From a bacterium (GTDB taxonomy: Bacteria; AUK180): a stretch of DNA of 48,075 nucleotides. How positions within the stretch are numbered: position 1 is the stretch's first letter; every line of letters begins with the position of its first letter. Positions 25,747 to 32,180 of this stretch are shown in pieces. The translations under genes were made by a program, and so were the position numbers. A model generated the notes under the pieces. The model saw only the letters and a list, made by a program, of their open reading frames with translations. It was not told the origin of the DNA and searched no databases. The stretch covers positions 1-48,075 of the forward strand of contig JAGLGN010000008.1 in the NCBI GenBank assembly GCA_023144005.1, given 5' to 3'.

Positions 25747-27477
25747 TCAATACTTCAAGAACTTTTTTGCCTTTTTTACGATCATCTTTTTCCTTGCATT
25801 AATAAAGTCTTCATAGTAGGGAAAATCCTTCTTTTTTCCCGAAATAAATATCTCTAGGTCCAGATTTCGTGGGAGGACTAAGTGATTTTTTAACTTCCTT
25901 TCGAGTTCTTTATTCTTACAATTGAAGGCTCTTTCTTTTTCGAAATATTTCTCGGGAGGTATATTACTCTTATTTCTATTCATTGTTTTTGGAATAAACC
26001 AAAAATTTGCATAGTGATTCACAAGCTCTGGAGGGTAATGATCTTTCAGCAAACTCTTTGGAAATATGTGATCACGTTCGGGTTTATTTCCTTCAAACCC
26101 GGGATCCAACACAACACCGTTATGTAAAATATTTAAAGTAAGATCCAAATTGTAGCTTAAAAGCTCAGAGATTTCAGGAATTGATCCCTCTACCTCTTTT
26201 ATGAAATTCAGAGAGGCTTCTAGGGGAAAAGAGGAATTAATATCCTTCCAAAACCATCTATTAAGTCTATCTATTCTTGAATCTGCGTATCTCGAGAGAC
26301 TTCTTGTGAAAAGTGCAATATAGAAAAAGTATTTCATTTTACTTACTTCTGATATTGGAATGCTAGGGTGTCCCTTCTGATGGTATATCCAATAAATCAG
26401 AGGAATCAGAGCATTATAACTGCCGAGAATACCATCACATTGGATTTTCACAGTACTTGTAATGAAATCCATACAACTCATTATTGACTCACCAATTCGA
26501 TCGAATTTCTCTTCAAATGCTTTGATATTTTCTTTTGATCTTAATTTCTTGATTTCATATCTTGCCCCCAATCCATGTATTACAAGAAAACATTTTATAA
26601 TAAAATCTTTGTTGAAATCGAAAGAACTGTATTTGCGCTTTAATTTTCTTAATAACTCTCCAAACATTTCCCACGGGTCTCTTTCCATTTTTAGTGCAAT
26701 TATTGAGAACATCAGGTCTGATCTTGAAAGCTGCATGCCTCCTGAATTTACTCTTACAAATATCTCTAAAATATCATCTTCACTCAATCCTTCTATATCT
26801 GCATCACTTACTTCAAAGTAACTCAAATGCAAAGTATTTTTAAAGGCATCACGAACGGATTCAAGATTCTTTTCAACAAGTATTTCAATATCCTCGTTCC
26901 ATTCGCCCTCAATGTCAACTTTCATTTTCGAAATAATAGATTTCCTCAACTCAACCAAACTAGAAGATTCCAATATTTGCTGAAACGAAACATAATAGTC
27001 GAAAGCATCTATATTTTCGTAGGTGAAGGTTTTTGCAGCTATGTTTATTGATTCAATTTCAGCGGGTTTAAGAAATTCAAATTCATATCTTCTTTCAGAA
27101 GTCTCACGTTCGGGATTACTAAATACATCAAAATATAGCAGCTTGTTATCATAAGTACCAAATGTGGATAAGTATAATGATTGCAGCCTTTGTTGACCAT
27201 CCAAAACTAAAGTTCGAGTAGTTTGGGTAGTGTTTACCTCCATAAAATAGTATAAATCATCCTCAGAATGATACTTCTCACTAAATTTTCGGTATTTTTC
27301 TGGTTTGGTCTCCCAAAAAAGCATATTTCCAAAAGGGTATTTGCGAACAATTGAATCAAGTAGATTGTATATGCGATCTTCATTCCAAACGAACTCCCTT
27401 TGAATTGCAGGTAAAACATATTTTCCAGCTCGGATTTTCCTTAAAATCGTATAGATGCATTCAGATTGGTATGCCAT
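25747..27477 (-). CDS. DUF262/HNH protein, GmrSD-like restriction factor
   Basis: 576 residues. The N-terminal DUF262 (ParB-like NTPase) signature is clear: LPAIQREFVWNEDRI (22-36) and VLDGQQRLQSLY (91-102), where DGQQR is the nucleotide-binding/hydrolysis motif. A long helical middle follows. The C-terminus has an HNH-type DUF1524-like site: PERDHIFPKSLL (His470), then NHYANFWFIP and MNRNKSN (Asn502 region). Single-chain DUF262+HNH proteins such as GmrSD and BrxU cut modified phage DNA. First gene at the left edge of the island; SD GAGGTTAA. Its promoter is a repeat-borne copy. Substrate modification unknown. Confidence 0.87.
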   Translation of the reverse strand: MAYQSECIYTILRKIRAGKYVLPAIQREFVWNEDRIYNLLDSIVRKYPFGNMLFWETKPEKYRKFSEKYHSEDDLYYFMEVNTTQTTRTLVLDGQQRLQSLYLSTFGTYDNKLLYFDVFSNPERETSERRYEFEFLKPAEIESINIAAKTFTYENIDAFDYYVSFQQILESSSLVELRKSIISKMKVDIEGEWNEDIEILVEKNLESVRDAFKNTLHLSYFEVSDADIEGLSEDDILEIFVRVNSGGMQLSRSDLMFSIIALKMERDPWEMFGELLRKLKRKYSSFDFNKDFIIKCFLVIHGLGARYEIKKLRSKENIKAFEEKFDRIGESIMSCMDFITSTVKIQCDGILGSYNALIPLIYWIYHQKGHPSIPISEVSKMKYFFYIALFTRSLSRYADSRIDRLNRWFWKDINSSFPLEASLNFIKEVEGSIPEISELLSYNLDLTLNILHNGVVLDPGFEGNKPERDHIFPKSLLKDHYPPELVNHYANFWFIPKTMNRNKSNIPPEKYFEKERAFNCKNKELERKLKNHLVLPRNLDLEIFISGKKKDFPYYEDFINARKKMIVKKAKKFLKY

Positions 27478-27489
27478 ATTAACCTCGTA

Positions 27490-27620
27490 TTAACATTTTA
27501 CTTGTTTTGCAGAGAATTTTCAAATTGAGCTAATACTTAGAGAATTCAATTGGATTTTCAAATTGAGCTAATACTTAGAGAATTCAACTGGGTTTTGCAA
27601 CAAATGCAACGACCGTCCCC
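27490..27620 (-). repeat. Dispersed promoter/REP-like element, composite copy with internal duplication
   Basis: Includes the promoter at 27495-27523, a 38-bp tandem duplication (TTTTCAAATTGAGCTAATAC starts at 27517 and again at 27555) and the REP-like end GCAACAAATGCAACGACCGT/CCCC at about 27596-27619. Confidence 0.85.
27495..27523 (-). promoter_or_regulatory. Repeat-borne promoter upstream of DUF262 gene
   Basis: TTGAAA (27518-27523), 17-bp spacer, TAAAAT (27495-27500). Leader of about 10 nt includes the SD. Confidence 0.7.
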
Positions 27621-27694
27621 GATTTTTTGAATTGATGATTAAGAATGAAGTAAATAATGAAGATCTGACACCCTATTTTGCTTCATCTTTCAAG

Positions 27695-28144
27695 TTATTC
27701 TACTGCTTCCCAAGAAATTTTTCGCAGCGTTTCATCTATCTCCAGTATTTGTATGTTTTGCAGCAAGTGTTTATATCTACTAAAATAATATTGCGCTAGA
27801 GTAAGTTTCTTTTTTTCATGGTAATCTTTTTTTATAACAATAATTTTTGTTACATTTGCTGGAAGAAAAGAAAGGTAAAATGCGGCTTCATTAAGAAAAC
27901 CCAACTTAGCACTGGGTACATTTCCTGATTTTGTCCACGAATAGCATTTACATTCAACAACTACCTTCCTGTCACTTGTTGCCAGATCATATTTGTGACC
28001 CTTTGAAGGATTTCCTATATCCATTTTCACTTCAGATTCAAACTCGATTCCAAACTCTCTTTCAAGAACTTCTTTGGCTATCAACTGGAAAGTTTTTCCC
28101 TTGGAAGGATTCTTTTTATTAATATCACTGCTATTTTCTGCCAT
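27695..28144 (-). CDS. PD-(D/E)XK nuclease-like protein
   Basis: 149 residues from the ATG at 28144 (GGGAGTG upstream; a TTG two codons earlier is less likely). A compact restriction-endonuclease fold is suggested by GHKYDLATSD (Asp53) and KVVVECKCYSWT (Glu64, Lys66), the D...ExK catalytic set. A helix with an aromatic patch (LGFLNEAAFYLSFL), the strand TKIIVIKKDY and a final helix follow. It has no methylase next to it, so it is not a simple type II system. It may be a solo nuclease effector. Between DUF262 and the unknown 194-residue gene, each with its own promoter. Confidence 0.75.
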   Translation of the reverse strand: MAENSSDINKKNPSKGKTFQLIAKEVLEREFGIEFESEVKMDIGNPSKGHKYDLATSDRKVVVECKCYSWTKSGNVPSAKLGFLNEAAFYLSFLPANVTKIIVIKKDYHEKKKLTLAQYYFSRYKHLLQNIQILEIDETLRKISWEAVE

Positions 28145-28175
28145 GATCAAACACTCCCTTTTAAGTAGTAGAAAT

Positions 28176-28193
28176 CAAGAATAATTATTCTTG
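28176..28193. promoter_or_regulatory. 18-bp perfect palindrome, candidate operator
   Basis: CAAGAATAATTATTCTTG lies immediately downstream of the -10 box (28198-28203), covering the expected transcription start of the PD-(D/E)XK gene. A repressor bound here would block that promoter. Confidence 0.5.
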
Positions 28194-28197
28194 TTGC

Positions 28198-28226
28198 ATT
28201 TTACATGTTTTGCAGAGAATTATCAA
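28198..28226 (-). promoter_or_regulatory. Repeat-borne promoter upstream of PD-(D/E)XK gene
   Basis: TTGATA (28221-28226), 17-bp spacer, TAAAAT (28198-28203). The spacer ATTCTCTGCAAAACATG is nearly the same as that of the DUF262 copy (ATTCTCTGCAAAACAAG). Confidence 0.7.
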
Positions 28227-28274
28227 ATCACAGCTACTGAGAAATATATGATGTACTGATTTTGCAGCCATCTT

Positions 28275-28859
28275 TTATTCTCCATATATAAGCTGTAAAT
28301 GCTCTCCAACATTCTTTAGTGGGAATCCTCCTGTTTTGATATTCAGTATCTTCACTATATCTATAGGATCAGCATATTCAATCACGGCTTTGTAAGCTCT
28401 CTTTTCACAATCCTTTTTGCCTTTTTGATTCTTTACACTTTCGGTTTCTGGACCTCTGCCACTACTTGAATTCACTCCTCTGTCAATATGGATCAATCGT
28501 GTAAATTTATAATCTAAGAGTCTAGCAAATTTTCTATTCGTGATATGATCAATAACCATATTACTCAAATTGAAATTGTGAAATACTTGCTTATACACCT
28601 TTCTGTAATACTTAAAGTCAATGTCAACCCACAATTGTACAGGATAATTAATAAATACTGATCTTGGATTTAACCATATCTCATAATTATTGGGTTTTTC
28701 GATTGGTTTAAATTCAACAATGAATGCTTTGAAATCATAACCAGGGATTTTTTTAATAACTCCAACATAGTCATTAATGGCTTCTATTGACTTAGCGCTT
28801 ATCGGTGTTATCAGGGACTTATGTAATCCGTAGATATTTGCGTTAGTATCTATTTTCAC
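28275..28859 (-). CDS. Unknown protein, possible HNH-like
   Basis: 194 residues from GTG at 28859. Not recognised with certainty. Around residues 103-135 it has IDHITNRKFARLLDYKFTRL then IHIDRGVNSSSG; the D-H...N-R-x-A-R and R...NSSSG pattern recalls HNH-type nucleases and phage/toxin enzymes, so a nuclease is possible. The N-terminal half is mixed alpha/beta (YDFKAFIVEFKPIE, NYEIWLNPRSVFIN). An SD (GTGAGGAGAT) lies not before the GTG but before an in-frame ATG at 28880; six codons (MGVTRS) later comes a TGA that abuts the GTG. Either the N-terminus is interrupted by a nonsense change or a six-codon leader ORF couples translation. Confidence 0.5.
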   Translation of the reverse strand: MKIDTNANIYGLHKSLITPISAKSIEAINDYVGVIKKIPGYDFKAFIVEFKPIEKPNNYEIWLNPRSVFINYPVQLWVDIDFKYYRKVYKQVFHNFNLSNMVIDHITNRKFARLLDYKFTRLIHIDRGVNSSSGRGPETESVKNQKGKKDCEKRAYKAVIEYADPIDIVKILNIKTGGFPLKNVGEHLQLIYGE

Positions 28860-28899
28860 TCAGCTTCTCGTGACACCCATATTATCTCCTCACAATATG

Positions 28900-28928
28900 A
28901 TTTTACTTGATTTGCTCCAGATTTTCAA
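28900..28928 (-). promoter_or_regulatory. Repeat-borne promoter upstream of the 194-residue protein gene
   Basis: TTGAAA (28923-28928), 17-bp spacer, TAAAAT (28900-28905). The spacer end GCAAATCAAG matches the Cas4-like copy (CCAAATCAAG). Confidence 0.7.
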
Positions 28929-29030
28929 ATCATTAATTCGATATACAGAAGACTTACAAATCATTTATCTCGAGCATTAGTTTTGTTTATTCTGGTCCAA
29001 TTACTTTAATTGAAATGAGCTCTTTTAAAC

Positions 29031-29888
29031 TTATAAATAGTCTTCCCAGTTTTTTGGGAATCCCATCATTAATATCTTTGGATTGTATTTGTTAATAAGA
29101 CTTTGAAGTTTATTAACCCATTTTTCCCAATACGAATCATCCGGACATAGGATTTTCAGCAACAGCAATATTGAGAATATACGCTTCGAATTTATCTTTT
29201 TCCAAGATTCATTTTTCCGTGGAACTTTGGGTGAAATAGACAATGATCTGTTCCAAAGTCGGCTATGGTGAGCACACAAATTTCTAATATAAACAAGGGA
29301 ATGCAACCATGAGGTTAGTAAGGTTTGATCTATCCTGAAATTCCTTCTTGCGATAGTCTGCTTATCCTTAAATTGCAAGTTTTTATATAATACTGAAAGG
29401 TCCCCAAATGATATCACTTCACTCGCCATCCAAATAGGTAGATGTTTATCGCTATATTTAGCGAAGTACTGTTTAACAAAGACTTCGTGCGATTTTTGAA
29501 TATTCCTGTCTAAGATATCAAACCAATGGTCGTAATTGAAATTCTTGTGGTATAGATTTCTATCTAAATATCCAAAAGGACCATAATTATTTGCTAAATG
29601 ATAAGAGACTTTTGTTCTTAAGGAAATTTCTATAAGTTCGATTATATCCAAAAAAAGAAGTCTGAGATTCCTATCAAATTTATATAGTCCAAAAACATCC
29701 GCAAATGTCGTACCCGAATTAAAAACATCTTTACTATCTTGAAATGGAATATAATATGCGCTCAAGCGATAGTAGTTAACATTTTGAATTACTCTTTCTA
29801 CTTCTGAAAGATTGTCAATACCCAAGCCTCTTTCCTTTAGGAGATTAATCTGGTCTGAATACGACTTTGCAGGTTTATTAAATTTCAT
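29031..29888 (-). CDS. abiF: AbiF/AbiD-like (Abi_2) HEPN RNase, abortive-infection protein
   Basis: 285 residues, full length for Abi_2. Conserved N-terminal VNYYRLSAYYIPFQ (37-50) and FGLYKFDRNLR, then IEISLRTKVSYHLANNYGPF with a first R-x5-H (Arg91, His97), IWMASEVISFGDLS, and the second HEPN motif RNLCAHH (Arg202, His207) followed by SRLWNR. HEPN motifs form RNase active sites. Abi_2 proteins halt phage growth by cleaving RNA, and some pair with a small upstream RNA that acts as antitoxin. Exactly such an RNA with its own promoter lies directly upstream (29897-29947). SD GAAGGT comes right after the RNA's T-run, so the gene is probably expressed by readthrough. Confidence 0.9.
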   Translation of the reverse strand: MKFNKPAKSYSDQINLLKERGLGIDNLSEVERVIQNVNYYRLSAYYIPFQDSKDVFNSGTTFADVFGLYKFDRNLRLLFLDIIELIEISLRTKVSYHLANNYGPFGYLDRNLYHKNFNYDHWFDILDRNIQKSHEVFVKQYFAKYSDKHLPIWMASEVISFGDLSVLYKNLQFKDKQTIARRNFRIDQTLLTSWLHSLVYIRNLCAHHSRLWNRSLSISPKVPRKNESWKKINSKRIFSILLLLKILCPDDSYWEKWVNKLQSLINKYNPKILMMGFPKNWEDYL

Positions 29889-29896
29889 GTACCTTC

Positions 29897-29947
29897 AAAA
29901 AAAATACCCGCCAGATTGCGCATCGCTGAGAGGCGTGACGGGTATGT
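29897..29947 (-). ncRNA. abiF-type small RNA upstream of the Abi_2 gene
   Basis: Minus-strand order: ATACCC, GTCAC, GCC, a loop containing GCGATGCGC, GGC, GGGTAT, then eight T. ATACCC pairs with GGGTAT and GCC with GGC, leaving a GTCAC bulge, so a compact hairpin ends in a T-run like an intrinsic terminator. It sits between a strong promoter (29954-29982) and the SD of the HEPN gene. The layout matches the published abiF RNA motif found upstream of abiF/Abi_2 genes. Exact 5' end (about 29947) is inferred from the -10 box. Confidence 0.8.
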
Positions 29948-29953
29948 TAGTTC

Positions 29954-29982
29954 ATTATAATAGATAGACAAGGAAAAGTCAA
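29954..29982 (-). promoter_or_regulatory. Promoter of the abiF-type RNA
   Basis: TTGACT (29977-29982), 17-bp spacer, TATAAT (29954-29959). One of the best promoters in the window, expected for an abundant antitoxin RNA. Confidence 0.8.
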
Positions 29983-30018
29983 ATTTTCACTTTTCAAATA
30001 TTGTCAACATCTAATCTG

Positions 30019-30525
30019 CTATTGAGTTAGACATTGTCTGCAGATGCCTTTGTATTGGCAGTTATGGCATTTGCCGTAATTGTGGTGATTTCGTCTTATT
30101 GCTTTTGGATCAGAGGTTTCACTTAGATAGTTGTTAATTTTCTTTATCACCGGACTTTTTAGGCTCTCGGAATTTTCGATACGGAATTCCTTGTCCCGAT
30201 ATTTTATTATTCCGAAGGCAACCTTCTTCTTATATGTCCTTTCAAAGAGTAAAAAGTATGACCCCAGCTGAAGAATATGATCGTTGTATGGATTTTTTGG
30301 TGCCTTTCTTGATTTATATTCGTAAATGACAACATGTCTATTTTTTCTGATTATACGGTCCGGTTTTCCGGTAACAATAAAATCAGGACCTTCCATTTTC
30401 AAAATCTTGTCAGAGAATTGCCCGAAGACCTTTTTGCCAAATATTTTCAGGTACAAAATAATTACGAAAATGACCCAGACAAGAAAAATAAGGATCTCTT
30501 TTAAATAACCTTGAATATAATCCAT
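30019..30525 (-). CDS. Membrane-anchored Cas4-like PD-(D/E)XK nuclease, C-terminal half
   Basis: 168 residues from the ATG at 30525 (a TTG at 30540 is the alternative; no SD for either). An N-terminal TM helix (LKEILIFLVWVIFVIILYLK) is followed by the Cas4/RecB nuclease core: FIVTGKPDRII (Asp56), VVIYEYKSRKA (Glu69, Lys71), HILQLGSYFLLFE (Gln86, Tyr90). The C-terminal cluster CHNCQYKGICRQC resembles the Cas4 iron-sulphur ligands. The N-terminal Cas4 elements are missing here but present in the overlapping upstream gene, in the -1 frame relative to this one. No cas genes or array are nearby, so this is a non-CRISPR Cas4-like nuclease, probably DNA-acting at the membrane. Confidence 0.75.
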   Translation of the reverse strand: MDYIQGYLKEILIFLVWVIFVIILYLKIFGKKVFGQFSDKILKMEGPDFIVTGKPDRIIRKNRHVVIYEYKSRKAPKNPYNDHILQLGSYFLLFERTYKKKVAFGIIKYRDKEFRIENSESLKSPVIKKINNYLSETSDPKAIRRNHHNYGKCHNCQYKGICRQCLTQ

Positions 30526-30776
30526 AATGCCAGACCGCAAAGAGCAAAGAAAATGACTATCCCCGCTCCCCTTTTGAAATCATATAGCCAATGCGCTGTA
30601 TCGCCTCGAGCTTGCGCCCGCTTCGCAAGTTTATTATCTTTTCGGAGTATTGTTTTTTCTGTTCTGGAATCAGCTCTGCGGGTATGCTTTCCCAAATCTT
30701 TTGCAATACACCACGAAATACTGCAAAACTCATATTCCCGTAAATCAGATACTGTAATCTTTCTTTTGGGTTTCAC
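30501..30776 (-). CDS. Cas4-like N-terminal half with TM helix (split gene)
   Basis: 91 residues, GTG start at 30776 with strong SD GAAGGAGG. TVSDLREYEFCSISW matches the Cas4 N-terminus, where the Cys (Cys18) is the first iron-sulphur ligand. ARGDTAHW (Gly58, His62) is the GxxxH motif of RecB-type nucleases. A TM helix (AGIVIFFALCGLALWIIFKV) ends the protein. The second half of a Cas4 core starts in an overlapping frame (overlap 25-40 nt). Together the two would rebuild one nuclease with a two-helix membrane hairpin. Either they assemble as two chains, a ribosomal frameshift joins them, or a mutation split the gene. Promoter is a repeat-borne copy. Confidence 0.7.
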   Translation of the reverse strand: MKPKRKITVSDLREYEFCSISWCIAKDLGKHTRRADSRTEKTILRKDNKLAKRAQARGDTAHWLYDFKRGAGIVIFFALCGLALWIIFKVI

Positions 30777-30789
30777 AATCCTCCTTCAT

Positions 30790-30884
30790 GTCATTTTACT
30801 TGATTTGGGGTGGATTTTCAAATTGAGCTAGTACTTAGAAAATTCACTGGGATTTTTCTACTTTTTCTACTACCGTCCCCATTT
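30790..30884 (-). repeat. Dispersed promoter/REP-like element, copy upstream of Cas4-like gene
   Basis: Contains the promoter 30793-30821, TTTTCAAATTGAGCTAGTAC (from 30815), AGAAAATTCACTGGGA and the REP-like end TTTTTCTACTTTTTCTACTA followed by CCGTCCCC. Here the paired unit is CTAC instead of GCAAC, a second subtype. Confidence 0.8.
30793..30821 (-). promoter_or_regulatory. Repeat-borne promoter upstream of the Cas4-like pair
   Basis: TTGAAA (30816-30821), 17-bp spacer, TAAAAT (30793-30798). Leader of about 10 nt including the SD. Confidence 0.7.
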
Positions 30885-30918
30885 TCTCCCGTTAAGCTTG
30901 ATATACTCCAGAATCCCT

Positions 30919-31659
30919 TTATTTCTCACCTTGTTTAATCTCATTACGAGAAATTTTAACCCACTTAATTGTTTTTCCAATACAGTTTTTCAAACTGCTT
31001 ATTTCTATTAAATTGATTATCGTTTCCATCTGGAATATCATGAAATCCTTCCTTGAATCCAACGTACTCGTTTTTGGTACCTTCACTTTGATGGAATTCA
31101 TCTCAGAAACAAACTGATAAAAATGATTCATGAGATACACATAGATAGATATCGCTCCATTTCTTGTTATATATATCTTATCCTTTTTTACAATCTCACC
31201 AATATATTGTGATGTAGAGCAATCATTATAACAGCCAAAATATGAATTCATTTCATATTTTTCCAGTGGTTTTAAATTTAACTCTTTGACATTGTGAATA
31301 TGATAAAAAGAAGGGTAAGAAGATCCATCTACCATTTCGTAACCAGCTAAATGAAATCCAAGTGGAAGTTCCTTGATTATTCCAGTAGTCATCAGAGAAT
31401 TCAATTTTTCGCTTAGCTTTTTACCGAAATCGCCCAATTTTGAGATTGAACTACTATTATCAATAAAATCAGCTATCCAGTCATCAGTTGAAATACCATT
31501 GATTCTTCCACGTCCCCAAATAGATATCCCCGCATTAAGATTGGGAATTATCTGAAGTTTATTTGCTTCTCGATCAATAATTTCATCATTTTCAGTAATA
31601 GCCGAATCCGCTAGCATTGCAATTCCATGTGTACTTAATTCAGTTAAAATAAGGGTCAT
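30919..31659 (-). CDS. Proteasome-like Ntn-hydrolase with N-terminal threonine
   Basis: 246 residues. The N-terminus MTLILTELSTHGIAMLADSA resembles proteasome beta/HslV-like chains. After Met removal the catalytic numbering is exact: Thr1, Asp17 (in LADS) and Lys33 (in EANKLQII), the T1/D17/K33 set of active proteasome subunits. There is no propeptide, as in HslV. The next strands (AGISIWGRGRINGISTDDWI) fit the fold; the C-terminal 110 residues are not recognised. It is third in a tight operon with a zinc ribbon and a DUF3892 protein, with SD GGAGGAAT. No ATPase partner is adjacent. Likely a self-compartmentalised protease or amidohydrolase; substrate unknown. Confidence 0.7.
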   Translation of the reverse strand: MTLILTELSTHGIAMLADSAITENDEIIDREANKLQIIPNLNAGISIWGRGRINGISTDDWIADFIDNSSSISKLGDFGKKLSEKLNSLMTTGIIKELPLGFHLAGYEMVDGSSYPSFYHIHNVKELNLKPLEKYEMNSYFGCYNDCSTSQYIGEIVKKDKIYITRNGAISIYVYLMNHFYQFVSEMNSIKVKVPKTSTLDSRKDFMIFQMETIINLIEISSLKNCIGKTIKWVKISRNEIKQGEK

Positions 31660-31721
31660 ATTATTCCTCCATACTAGTTATCTAATGAATCACCCAATTC
31701 TAGTGTATTTGTCAATTATTA

Positions 31722-32030
31722 TTAGAATTCAGGAAGTTCCTCTAAATTATCCTCTTCTTTTTCATTTGGATCTGTTCTTATAAACTTTTTCTTCTTAATT
31801 GTAATGACGTGTACTTGTTTTCCCCGGCTCCATTCGCCGTTCTTATTTAGTATTGTCATAATCTCTTTGCCAGAATCTAAATATTCAACAACCTTTTCCC
31901 TCAGCTCAATCCCTGCTTCACCAATTCTATCACCTAAATCTTTATGGATTTTCACTTTCTTAATGAATCTTGTATTTTCCATATTCTCATATGATACTTC
32001 AGAAATAAGATAATCTGCCCATTTATTCAT
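31722..32030 (-). CDS. DUF3892-like small protein
   Basis: 102 residues: ADYLISEVSYENMENTRFIK, then a helix, KEIMTILNKNGEWSRGKQVH and a C-terminal KKFIRTDPN...DNLEELPEF. The DNLxELP ending and the G-x-V-x-V strand pattern match DUF3892, a small beta-rich domain without known function. SD AGGAGGAAAAC. Start is 12 nt after the zinc-ribbon stop; the Ntn-hydrolase gene follows 62 nt after its stop. It is probably a subunit or adaptor of the operon's enzyme, by context only. Confidence 0.72.
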   Translation of the reverse strand: MNKWADYLISEVSYENMENTRFIKKVKIHKDLGDRIGEAGIELREKVVEYLDSGKEIMTILNKNGEWSRGKQVHVITIKKKKFIRTDPNEKEEDNLEELPEF

Positions 32031-32042
32031 GTTTTCCTCCTA

Positions 32043-32180
32043 TTAAACCTTTCTATAACTAGTATTCGCACATTTTGGACAGGGTGGTAATGTGTCCGAG
32101 CTGTTATCCAATACTACAATTTGTCCGCATTTAGTACATTTGTACTTACCTTTTCCTGGTTTTTCACCTGTTGTTGGCAT
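32043..32180 (-). CDS. 45-residue zinc-ribbon protein
   Basis: Sequence begins MPTTGEKPGKGKYKC. Cys15/Cys18 (CTKC) and Cys34/Cys37 (CPKC) form a four-cysteine zinc ribbon, separated by GQIVVLDNSSDTLPP. This is a widespread tiny rubredoxin-like family with the same MPTTGEKPGKG start, whose role is unknown. ATG has SD GGAGGT. Ends TAA at 32043, 12 nt before the DUF3892 start, so it leads the operon zinc ribbon, DUF3892, Ntn-hydrolase. It is too short for a 60-residue cut-off and easily missed. Confidence 0.85.
   Translation of the reverse strand: MPTTGEKPGKGKYKCTKCGQIVVLDNSSDTLPPCPKCANTSYRKV

Noticed and set aside
30501..30540. Programmed -1 frameshift joining the two Cas4-like halves
   Set aside because: No X-XXY-YYZ heptamer in the zero frame of the overlap; kept only as a possibility in the split-gene finding.
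30019..30776. Cas4-like genes as evidence of a CRISPR-Cas system
   Set aside because: No cas1, cas2, effector genes or array in the window. Cas4-like nucleases also occur outside CRISPR.
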